A DNA stretch of 6,024 nt, from positions 1-6,024 of the forward strand of contig CAUZEO010000328.1 in assembly GCA_963578625.1 (NCBI GenBank). The letters are read 5' to 3'. The notes beneath the pieces were generated by a model, which did not search any database, had not been told where the DNA came from, and worked only from the letters and a program-made list of their open reading frames with translations. Positions 1 to 5,869 of this stretch are shown piece after piece. Position numbers and translations under genes: made by a program. Source of the stretch: CAUZEO01 sp963578625 (GTDB taxonomy: Bacteria; Verrucomicrobiota; Kiritimatiellia; SLOV01). Numbering within the stretch: position 1 is the first letter of the stretch; each line of letters begins with the position of its first letter.

Positions 1-1424
1 AACGTTGCCGCCGACGCCCAGGCGGTCGACACCAGTTGGGAAATGGTCAGTCCTGATGCGAGGATCTTGTCCTTGAGGGCAGCGATGTCCTGCTCCCCGA
101 TCAATTCATGATCGACGTCGGGGACGGGGTCTTGCCACAACTGCGGTTCGGCAGGAACCAACGGACCGAGACACCGCGTGCGGGGCCCCATGTCGCGGTG
201 CGTCAGCTTGTACCACGCCCTGGCGAAGGCGTCGGCGAACTCGTCAGGGTTATCGAGGAAGCGCTTAGAAATCGGCGCATAGACCGGGTCCATCCTCAGT
301 GCGAGGTCCGTCGTAAGCATGACGGGAGTGTGCTTCTTCGACGGATCGTGAGCATCCGGCACGGTGTCCGCCGCAGCCGGATCAGTCGGAACCCACTGCG
401 ACGCACCGGCAGGGCTTTTGGTCAGATCCCAGTCGTAGCCGAACAGTGTCTCGAAGTAGCTGTTGTCCCAGGTCACCGGGGTGGGTGTCCAGGCGCCCTC
501 CAGCCCGCTGGTGATCGTGTCGCCGGCCTTGCCGCTGCCATAGCTGTTCTTCCAGCCGAGGCCTTGCTCCTCGAGGGCGGCGCCCTCGGGTTCGGGACCG
601 ACGTACTGGGCCGCATCGGCGGCGCCATGGGTTTTGCCGAACGTGTGTCCGCCGGCGATGAGGGCAACCGTCTCCTCGTCGTTCATCGCCATGCGAGCGA
701 ACGTCTCTCGAATGTCCCTGGCGGCGGCAAGCGCATTCGGGTTACCGTTCGGCCCCTCCGGATTCACGTAAATCAGGCCCATCTGAACGGCGCCGAGAGG
801 ATTCTCGAGTTCCCTGTCGCCGGCGTAGCGCTCATCTCCGAGCCACGTGGTCTCTGGCCCCCAGTAGATGTCCTCTTCAGGCTCCCAGACGTCCTCGCGC
901 CCGCCGGCGAAACCAAACGTCTTGAATCCCATCGACTCCAGGGCACAGTTTCCGGTGAGGATCATCAGGTCGGCCCACGAAATTTTCCGGCCGTGCTTCT
1001 GCTTGATCGGCCAGAGCAACCGGCGCGCCTTGTCGAGGTTCCCGTTGTCGGGCCAACTGTTGAGGGGCGCAAAGCGGAGTGTGCCGGAGGCCGCGCCGCC
1101 GCGGCCGTCGCCGATGCGGTAGGTGCCTGCGCTGTGCCACGCCATCCGAATGAAGAGCGGCCCATAGTGGCCGTAGTCGGCCGGCCACCAGTCCTGCGAC
1201 GTCGTCATCACCGCCTCGATGTCCTTCTTCAGCGCATTCAGGTCAAGTGTCTTGAACTCCTCGGCGTAGTTGAAATCCTTGCCCATCGGATCTGACAGGG
1301 AAGAGCTCTGGTGCAGAGACCTCAGATTCAACTGATTCGGCCACCAGTGCTGGTTCGACATGGTCCCAACCGCCGTGTGTCTGTGAGCCCCGCCCAGTGC
1401 CGGGCACTTGCTTTCGCTAATCAT
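1..1424 (-). CDS. katG: Catalase-peroxidase KatG, N-terminal part (C-terminus outside the window)
   Basis: Bifunctional haem enzyme that breaks down hydrogen peroxide by catalase and peroxidase reactions in the cytoplasm. Translating the minus strand from the ATG at 1424 gives 474 codons before the left edge; family members are about 730 residues, so the window holds the active N-terminal haem domain and the beginning of the C-terminal half. Visible landmarks: the early NQHWWPNQLNL motif (residues 24-34), the distal haem-pocket motif RMAWHSAGTYR with Arg93, Trp96 and His97, Tyr219 (GLIYVNPEGP) and Met245 (RMAMND), which with Trp96 form the family's Met-Tyr-Trp crosslink, the proximal haem ligand His260 (GGHTFGKTHG), and Arg417 (RDMGPRTR), matching the mobile arginine of the catalase cycle. 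Ser306 in TSG matches the serine mutated in isoniazid-resistant mycobacteria. The start is supported by GGAG five bases upstream. No frameshift was seen in the translated part. Confidence 0.97.
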   Translation of the reverse strand, partial: MISESKCPALGGAHRHTAVGTMSNQHWWPNQLNLRSLHQSSSLSDPMGKDFNYAEEFKTLDLNALKKDIEAVMTTSQDWWPADYGHYGPLFIRMAWHSAGTYRIGDGRGGAASGTLRFAPLNSWPDNGNLDKARRLLWPIKQKHGRKISWADLMILTGNCALESMGFKTFGFAGGREDVWEPEEDIYWGPETTWLGDERYAGDRELENPLGAVQMGLIYVNPEGPNGNPNALAAARDIRETFARMAMNDEETVALIAGGHTFGKTHGAADAAQYVGPEPEGAALEEQGLGWKNSYGSGKAGDTITSGLEGAWTPTPVTWDNSYFETLFGYDWDLTKSPAGASQWVPTDPAAADTVPDAHDPSKKHTPVMLTTDLALRMDPVYAPISKRFLDNPDEFADAFARAWYKLTHRDMGPRTRCLGPLVPAEPQLWQDPVPDVDHELIGEQDIAALKDKILASGLTISQLVSTAWASAAT

Positions 1425-1429
1425 CTTCT

Positions 1430-1433
1430 CTCC
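1430..1433 (-). promoter_or_regulatory. Ribosome binding site of katG
   Basis: On the minus strand GGAG (within GGAGAG) lies five bases before the ATG at 1424. It supports that start over the internal ATG 21 codons later (residue 22, just before SNQHWW), which would also leave a plausible KatG. No convincing -35/-10 pair or OxyR/PerR-type box could be picked out upstream. Confidence 0.6.
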
Positions 1434-1601
1434 AATCGTGTTCTGTTTTTTACCTGTTCTGCGTTCGGATAAGAAACCGCTTTTCGGTCGGCACCAGGAC
1501 TTGCCCGTCGAAACCGGCCTGAACGTGCGTTTTTATCGCGCGAAGAGTACCCGAGGGAGATGGACGGAGCAAGATCGGAGAGGAGGATGCCTTCCGGGCC
1601 G

Positions 1602-1619
1602 GCCGGGGCCGGCCCCGGC
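1602..1619. repeat. Perfect 18-bp GC palindrome
   Basis: GCCGGGGCC followed directly by its reverse complement GGCCCCGGC. As RNA it could fold as a 7-bp stem with a CCGG tetraloop. No T-run follows on either strand, so it is not a canonical intrinsic terminator. It may be a cruciform-forming site, a degenerate terminator or simply GC-rich sequence. Confidence 0.6.
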
Positions 1620-1664
1620 TGAGCACAACAACCCGCATTTCACGGAAGAATTTAGGGCACAGGT

Positions 1665-1697
1665 GCGGATCAGATCATCCCGCTGAATTTGATCCGC
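1665..1697. repeat. 8-bp inverted repeat with 17-nt spacer
   Basis: GCGGATCA at 1665-1672 and TGATCCGC at 1690-1697 are exact reverse complements. The right arm runs into a loosely repetitive stretch (GATCCGCGT, GATCGGCGTC, GGCCGTT) ending near 1707. It could be an operator-like dyad or a fragment of an intergenic repeat family; no second copy occurs in the window. Confidence 0.4.
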
Positions 1698-1772
1698 GTG
1701 ATCGGCGTCGGCCGTTAGAGCCCGATTTGAAACGTAGAATCGCCCGCTAAAGACCTTTTCTACCGCATTAGC

Positions 1773-1795
1773 GAGAGTGATCTCTCACCAGATCA
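1773..1795. repeat. Two overlapping short inverted repeats
   Basis: GAGAG-TGAT-CTCTC (1773-1786) overlaps TGATCT-CTCACC-AGATCA (1778-1795). Both are exact dyads and they cannot form at the same time. The layout is operator-like, but arms of 5 and 6 bp are close to what chance gives, and no gene start lies nearby except the relic that begins about 130 bases to the right. Confidence 0.3.
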
Positions 1796-1928
1796 ATTGG
1801 TTACGCCGGTCCGGCACCGATAAATCCGATAACCCGACAAAATATTCACTTTCCCGGGGGGAAACTTCCCGCCCGCCCTACTGCAGGAGGAAGACGGATT
1901 GCTTCCGGTGGATCTTGGAAGCAGCTGA

Positions 1929-2150
1929 GAGGCTCTCGGCGCTGAGCCGGGCGGCAATGTGAGCTTACCTGCGCTCGGCACCAGCACGACTCCGTTCAAT
2001 AGCGTGGCCGACGGCGTTAACGCCGCGGCTAGTTCGGGCCGTGACATTGTGTTGGTCCGTACAGGAAACTACAATGAACAGCTTACCCTCAGTGAACCGG
2101 TTACCCTGCGCGCGATTCGCGTCGGACCGACGATTATCGGCATACCATAA
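1929..2150 (+). pseudogene. Remnant of a right-handed beta-helix repeat protein (3' fragment)
   Basis: After a TGA at 1926-1928 the frame is open for 73 codons to a TAA at 2148-2150. From about 1953 it reads GGNVSLPALGTSTTPFNSV, then ADGVNAAASSGRDIVLVRTG and NYNEQLTLSEPVTLRA. This is the pattern of the first coils of pectate-lyase-like right-handed beta-helix domains: 'PF.S...GV.AA..G..I.V..G.Y.E.L.L..PVTLRA'. In such exported proteins the segment normally lies in a chain of several hundred residues with many more coils. Here it has no signal peptide and no preceding domain, and the only start would be a GTG at 1959 with no clear ribosome binding site. The likeliest reading is the 3' end of a larger, mostly deleted gene that kept its stop codon. 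A short intact gene is less likely. Confidence 0.5.
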
Positions 2151-2194
2151 CCGCGATGGGAAGACGGGGTAAGGCACCGCCCACTCTCAACACG

Positions 2195-5100
2195 CTATTG
2201 ATCGACCACGATGCGGTACGTCGCAGTGGGTTCCGTGATTCCTACGTGGTGGTATGTGTTGATGGGCGGATCGGCCGATACCAGGTCAAGCAGGGCGAAC
2301 GGCTGGTCGAGAGCCGGGGACATTTCCACACGGTAGGTGCGGCCGACTTCGCTTTGCCATTGGAGGACGACGGTGACACCACCCGCTGTCGACAGCGCCG
2401 TGATGTTTGGAGTTAGCGGGAACGGGAGTTCCACGAATTGATCGACGGCCAGGTTAGGGAACATTTCCACGGCTCCGCCCGGCCAGGTTACCTGCACGTT
2501 CACCGGACCGTTTTCCTGACCCAGGCCGAAGTGCAGAACGAGATCGTTCTGGTTTCCCTCCCCCGTGCCCGCTTCGACCTGGCGGGACAGGATCTCCCCC
2601 CCCCCGAGGTCGATCCGCGCCTGGGCTCCGATAGCCGACGCGTTGACCGTTGTGCGGTTGCCCCTGAGACGAATTTTGAGCCAGTGATTTGCATTGCCCC
2701 GGTTCTCGTAGAGCCGCCCGCCGGTCGCAAGATCCAGGAATCCATCGTTGTTGAAATCTGCCCAGGCCGACTGGTAGCTCGTGGGTATCCCCGTCAGACC
2801 CTCGTCGACCGTTACGTCGCTGAAGCTCCAGTTTCCGTCGTTGCGCCACAGGCGGGCAAAGTCGCCGGAGTAGACCGTGGAGTAGTAGAGGTCCAGGTCA
2901 CCGTCGTTGTCGTAGTCCGCCAGGGAAGGCGATGCATAGGATTCCCGCCGGGCGCTTCCATCCAGCACCCACCGCTGGGTGAAGTCGTAGGTTGGGCCGC
3001 CGTTGTTCTCGTAGAACCGGGCACGGTCATGAAAGGCATCGGCGTGGCTGAAATTGCCGACAAAGAGATCGAAGTGGCCGTCGTTGTTTATGTCCCCGAA
3101 GCAGGATCCGATCGAGTGACCGTAGGACCAGCGCCATCCGTCAAACTCGCCGTGAACGCCGGCACTCGGCGCCACGTCGGTCAGACCGCCCGAGCCGTTG
3201 TTGCGCCAAAGGTAGTTGGCCTCGAGACGGTAGTTGGAGACGTAAATATCGACGTCGCCGTCTTCATCGTAATCGCAGGCGGTTACCCCTCGTCCCGGGA
3301 ACGTAGTTTCATACAGCGCCGGCTCCGTCCACGCATGTGTGAAGGATGTGCCTCCCTGGTTCATGAACATCGCGTCCGGTTCATACCCGGGTGACTCATA
3401 CGCGCCGACGTAGAGATCCACGTACGAGTCGCCATTCAGGTCTGCCCAGCATGCCCCACGATTCAGCGTGCCGGGGAAGGGCGGAAGGGGGACGACCGTG
3501 AAGTTTCCGGATCCCGCGACATTTCGTAGAACACGGTCGGCCGTCAGGTCAAAAATGTCCGGGAATCCATCGTTGTCGATATCCGCCCAAACGCCCCACC
3601 CGTATCCCGGCAGCTTTGTGAAACCTGTTCCGCCGTCATTGCGATGCAGTGCGCTTCCGGTATAGAGGTCCGTAAATCCGTCGTTGTTGAAATCGCACCA
3701 GGCGGTGTTTGAGTTGTCCATCCCGGGCGCCAGTTGCGGAGCCCGGTCCACGAAGGTCGGCAGATGGAGGAAGGGCAAAAACAGGACGAGGTTGATATCA
3801 TCAAAAAAAGAACCCGAACCGGGACCGGAACTGATGCTGCTGGAGAATTGGAATCGATCAATCGTCTGGGGCGTTTCGCTCGAATGGCCAAACCCGACGC
3901 CGCCGTTGTCATGCAGCACGCCGTTGACGTCGAGGGTGACGAAGGGCTGGTTGACGCCGTCGACCCGCGAGGAGATCGTAATGGTATTCCACTGGTGGAG
4001 AGGCACCGCGAGTCCCGCATTGCCCCATCCCCCGGCACCGCCGTAAAAAACCGATCCGTTCTCATCGAAACGGAACTCGAAAACGAAACCGGGCCCGCCG
4101 GTGTCTCCCGGGACTCCGCCCTCGTTCGCCCAGACCTCAACGAGTCGCTGGCCATCGTCCCCGTCATCGGATGGAACGCCGTAAAACGAGAATGTCAAAA
4201 TGGCCTCGGCGGGACCCGATCCGGCCAATCGTCCCGGAAAGATCTGGTAGTGCTGACAACACCCCGAAGCGTCGGCGCCGGAAATCTTCAGGGCGTTGTT
4301 CGCCCCGTGGACCCGGGGGGGACCGCCCGGACTCCCATTTACGATGGTGTTGGCGTCCACCACCTGGACCGCCGCGGGATCCGATTCCGAAAATACGCCC
4401 TCAGACCCGCCAATCGTCGGCACCGGATCGAAATCACCACTGGCATACTCGTCCGCCGCCGGCGACCCTTCAAAGTCCTGCGCGTACGGGATGGCGTTGA
4501 TGGGGGGCAAAACCAGGGAGAGGCTGATATCATCGATAAACGAGCCCGAACCGGAACCGGTACTGTTGCTGCTGCTGAATTGAAATCGATCAATCGTCCG
4601 GGCCGTTTCGCTCGAATCGCCAAACCCGACGCCGCCGTTGTCATGCAGCACGCCATTGATGTTGAGGGTGACAAGGGGTCGGTTGACGCCGTCGACCCGC
4701 GAGGAGATCGTGATGGTATTCCACTGGTGGAGAGGCACCGTGATGCCTGCATCGTCCCATCCCCCCGCGCTGTCGTAAAAAACCGATCCGTTCTCATCGA
4801 AACGGAATTCGAATACGAAACCGGGCCCGCCGGTGACTCCCAGGTTTCCGCCCTCGTTGGCCCAGACCTCTACGAGCCGCTGACCATCGCCTCCATCATC
4901 GGATGGAACCCCGTAAAAAGAGAACGTCAAAGTGGCCTCGGTTGCGCCTGATCCAGACGCTGACCCCGGAATGATCTGATAGTGCTGGCAGCACGAGGGA
5001 GCGTCGTCTCCGGAGATCTTCAGGGCATTGTTCCCCCCGAGGATTCTGGGCGGACCTGCCGGACTCCCATTCACGACGGTGCTGCTATCCACCACCTGGA

Positions 5101-5302
5101 CTGCCGCGGGATTCGATTCAAAAAACACGCCTTCGGACCCACCGATCTGCGGCACCGGGTCGAAGTCACCACTGGCATACTCGCCCGCCGCCGGCGACCC
5201 CTCGAAGTCTTGTGTGTACGTGAAGACGGAGAGTGCGGAAGGGGCCGTGGATGCAAGCACAGTTGCTACCAATGGCATTCCGACCAGCAATCGATTCCGC
5301 AT
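2195..5302 (-). CDS. Large secreted protein: two LamG-like modules, FG-GAP/VCBS beta-propeller, ASPIC/UnbV domain
   Basis: 1035 residues from the ATG at 5302. Residues 1-25 form a signal peptide (Arg2, Arg4, hydrophobic core, Ala-rich end), so the protein is exported. Two ~240-residue repeats follow (about 29-271 and 273-510). Each opens with QDFEGSPAA and holds a CCQHYQI segment, a DEN-turn, QWNTITISSRVDGVN and a closing DRFQFSSS...DDI strand, as in concanavalin/LamG jelly-rolls. Seven calcium loops of DxNxDGxxD type start near Asp537, 574, 621, 677, 737, 796 and 849, as in FG-GAP/VCBS repeats. An ASPIC/UnbV segment (about 889-945, ending LHFGLG...VQVTWPGG) and a ~70-residue tail with QWQSEVGRTYRVE complete it. 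I infer an extracellular or surface binding protein, ligand unknown; no catalytic motif, LPXTG or PEP-CTERM anchor was seen. The frame stays open upstream to 5809, but that part is antisense to the next gene. An ATG at 5428 with GGAG eight bases upstream is an alternative start, but it would put 42 residues before the signal peptide. Confidence 0.9.
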   Translation of the reverse strand: MRNRLLVGMPLVATVLASTAPSALSVFTYTQDFEGSPAAGEYASGDFDPVPQIGGSEGVFFESNPAAVQVVDSSTVVNGSPAGPPRILGGNNALKISGDDAPSCCQHYQIIPGSASGSGATEATLTFSFYGVPSDDGGDGQRLVEVWANEGGNLGVTGGPGFVFEFRFDENGSVFYDSAGGWDDAGITVPLHQWNTITISSRVDGVNRPLVTLNINGVLHDNGGVGFGDSSETARTIDRFQFSSSNSTGSGSGSFIDDISLSLVLPPINAIPYAQDFEGSPAADEYASGDFDPVPTIGGSEGVFSESDPAAVQVVDANTIVNGSPGGPPRVHGANNALKISGADASGCCQHYQIFPGRLAGSGPAEAILTFSFYGVPSDDGDDGQRLVEVWANEGGVPGDTGGPGFVFEFRFDENGSVFYGGAGGWGNAGLAVPLHQWNTITISSRVDGVNQPFVTLDVNGVLHDNGGVGFGHSSETPQTIDRFQFSSSISSGPGSGSFFDDINLVLFLPFLHLPTFVDRAPQLAPGMDNSNTAWCDFNNDGFTDLYTGSALHRNDGGTGFTKLPGYGWGVWADIDNDGFPDIFDLTADRVLRNVAGSGNFTVVPLPPFPGTLNRGACWADLNGDSYVDLYVGAYESPGYEPDAMFMNQGGTSFTHAWTEPALYETTFPGRGVTACDYDEDGDVDIYVSNYRLEANYLWRNNGSGGLTDVAPSAGVHGEFDGWRWSYGHSIGSCFGDINNDGHFDLFVGNFSHADAFHDRARFYENNGGPTYDFTQRWVLDGSARRESYASPSLADYDNDGDLDLYYSTVYSGDFARLWRNDGNWSFSDVTVDEGLTGIPTSYQSAWADFNNDGFLDLATGGRLYENRGNANHWLKIRLRGNRTTVNASAIGAQARIDLGGGEILSRQVEAGTGEGNQNDLVLHFGLGQENGPVNVQVTWPGGAVEMFPNLAVDQFVELPFPLTPNITALSTAGGVTVVLQWQSEVGRTYRVEMSPALDQPFALLDLVSADPPINTYHHVGITEPTATYRIVVDQ
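2596..2605. repeat. Homopolymer of ten C (ten G on the coding strand)
   Basis: The coding strand reads GAC CTC followed by ten G and AG, encoding Asp898-Leu-Gly-Gly-Gly-Glu903 in the UnbV domain. It is the longest mononucleotide run in the window. Other glycines in the same gene use GGC, GGT or GGA freely, so the run is not forced by the protein sequence. Confidence 0.95.
3773..4486 (-). repeat. Tandem module copy 2 (residues 273-510 of the secreted protein)
   Basis: Second copy of the internal repeat, starting at YAQDFEGSP and ending just before the first calcium loop of the propeller. Substitutions are scattered, with many synonymous, and cluster in the variable loops (residues 356-366, 397-401 and 421-432), while the core strands and vicinal cysteines 349-350 are kept. 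This suggests an in-gene duplication followed by divergence under selection to keep the fold. Confidence 0.9.
4487..5218 (-). repeat. Tandem module copy 1 (residues 29-272 of the secreted protein)
   Basis: First copy of a 732-bp direct repeat inside the gene. It aligns with copy 2 without gaps over about 238 residues, with roughly four residues in five identical by eye, and with exact DNA matches of about 30 bases (for example around 4680-4710 against 3949-3979, and around 4777-4808 against 4045-4076). It encodes a LamG-like module with vicinal cysteines 104-105. Confidence 0.9.
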
Positions 5303-5494
5303 CTCTTCGCCGGGAATGTTCAGTGAACGAAGGAAGGCGAGTGAAATCCGGGTCATTGAATGGCATCCACAGCGACTGAAATGCCGGCCCCGTAGCGTTC
5401 GATTTGATGGTCTCGGGTGAAAAGCCATCAGGGTTTCTCCAGTGCATGCACTTGCAACTTGGCAGCATAATAGCGGCGAACTAAGATAGCCACC
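5303..5494. promoter_or_regulatory. Divergent intergenic region between the secreted-protein gene and the DUF7700-like gene
   Basis: These 192 bases separate two gene starts that point away from each other, so promoters for both probably lie here. On the plus strand CATAAT at 5466-5471 is one base from the sigma-70 -10 consensus and lies 23 bases before the ATG at 5495, but the hexamer 17 bases upstream (TGCATG) is a poor -35. No clear promoter was found for the minus strand. If the large gene starts at 5428 instead of 5302, the region shrinks to 66 bases. Confidence 0.4.
5441..5452. promoter_or_regulatory. Perfect 12-bp palindrome, candidate operator
   Basis: AGTGCATGCACT is its own reverse complement. 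It lies between the divergent genes, overlaps the position of a -35 box for the plus-strand gene (5443-5448), and abuts a GGAG (minus strand, 5437-5440) that could serve the alternative start at 5428. A second small palindrome, TTGCAA, follows at 5452-5457. A regulator binding here could control both genes. This is inferred from position and symmetry only. Confidence 0.35.
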
Positions 5495-5869
5495 ATGAAA
5501 CAAGAAAAGATTTTCGAGGTTGGAGGGGTACAGCTTCGGGTGGAAAACCGTATGCTGGGAGACGACGGTGGCCCTGCGGTTGAAGTATTCGCACAAGTCG
5601 ATGGCGACGGCGTTCAGGTTCTGCGGTTCGACTGCTTCCGAAAGAGTCCTCACTATCACTACGATCCAACCGGTAAAAACGTCACCCGCGATCTCAATCC
5701 GGATACCGTGGGCGACCCCATTTCCTGGACCCTCGATCAATTGAAGAATCATCTCCCGGAAATGGTTCGAGAAGCGGGCTATGAAAGCGCCGCCGGAAAT
5801 ATTGATCAAACCGCGGTCGCGAATGTGCTACCCCAGGTTGAATCCATCATGAGGCCGGAAGCGTCGTGA
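5495..5869 (+). CDS. Small conserved protein of unknown function (DUF7700-like)
   Basis: 124 residues, soluble, with no signal peptide or membrane segment. The first ~50 residues are beta-rich (FEVGGVQLRVENRMLGDDGG, then EVFAQV...VQVLRFDCFR). A distinctive HYHYDPTGKN motif follows at residues 53-62, and the C-terminal half (about 75-120) looks helical (WTLDQLKNHLPEMVREAGYE). I recall this pattern, especially 'VENRMLG..GGP', 'VLRFDCF...PHYHYDP' and 'MVR.AGY', from short bacterial proteins grouped as DUF7700. The name is from memory and unverified. The two histidines and nearby aspartate could bind a metal, but that is a guess. The coding pattern and antisense position show that the long open frame on the other strand is spurious here. 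The ATG at 5495 has only a weak upstream AAGATAG. Confidence 0.85.
   Translation: MKQEKIFEVGGVQLRVENRMLGDDGGPAVEVFAQVDGDGVQVLRFDCFRKSPHYHYDPTGKNVTRDLNPDTVGDPISWTLDQLKNHLPEMVREAGYESAAGNIDQTAVANVLPQVESIMRPEAS

Larger units (their letters stand above)
1425..1928. other. Gene-free stretch upstream of katG with several inverted repeats
   Basis: About 500 bases without a supported gene. The open frames here, such as a 92-codon plus-strand frame that begins inside katG antisense, show no family resemblance and no good ribosome binding site. What it does hold is dyad symmetry: a perfect 18-bp palindrome at 1602-1619, an 8-bp inverted repeat at 1665-1672/1690-1697, two overlapping short dyads at 1773-1795, and TTTCCC/GGGAAA around three G at 1850-1864. 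The katG promoter must lie in its left part if katG is transcribed alone, but it is not recognisable by eye. Confidence 0.6.

Noticed and set aside
108..1295. Long plus-strand open frame of 395 codons
   Set aside because: It is the antisense shadow of katG, whose minus-strand translation matches KatG motifs throughout. The plus-strand protein has no recognisable features.
1408..1686. 92-codon plus-strand open frame
   Set aside because: It begins inside katG antisense, has no ribosome binding site or family resemblance, and spans the 18-bp palindrome.
2438..3394. 318-codon plus-strand open frame
   Set aside because: It is antisense to the FG-GAP/UnbV coding region, which has clear DxNxDGxxD motifs on the other strand.
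3734..4951. 405-codon plus-strand open frame
   Set aside because: It lies antisense to the duplicated LamG-like modules and itself shows the duplication, as expected for a shadow frame.
5303..5809. Upstream extension of the large minus-strand frame to 5809
   Set aside because: It runs antisense across the DUF7700-like gene and would put 169 residues before a good signal peptide. I chose 5302, noting 5428 as the only serious alternative.
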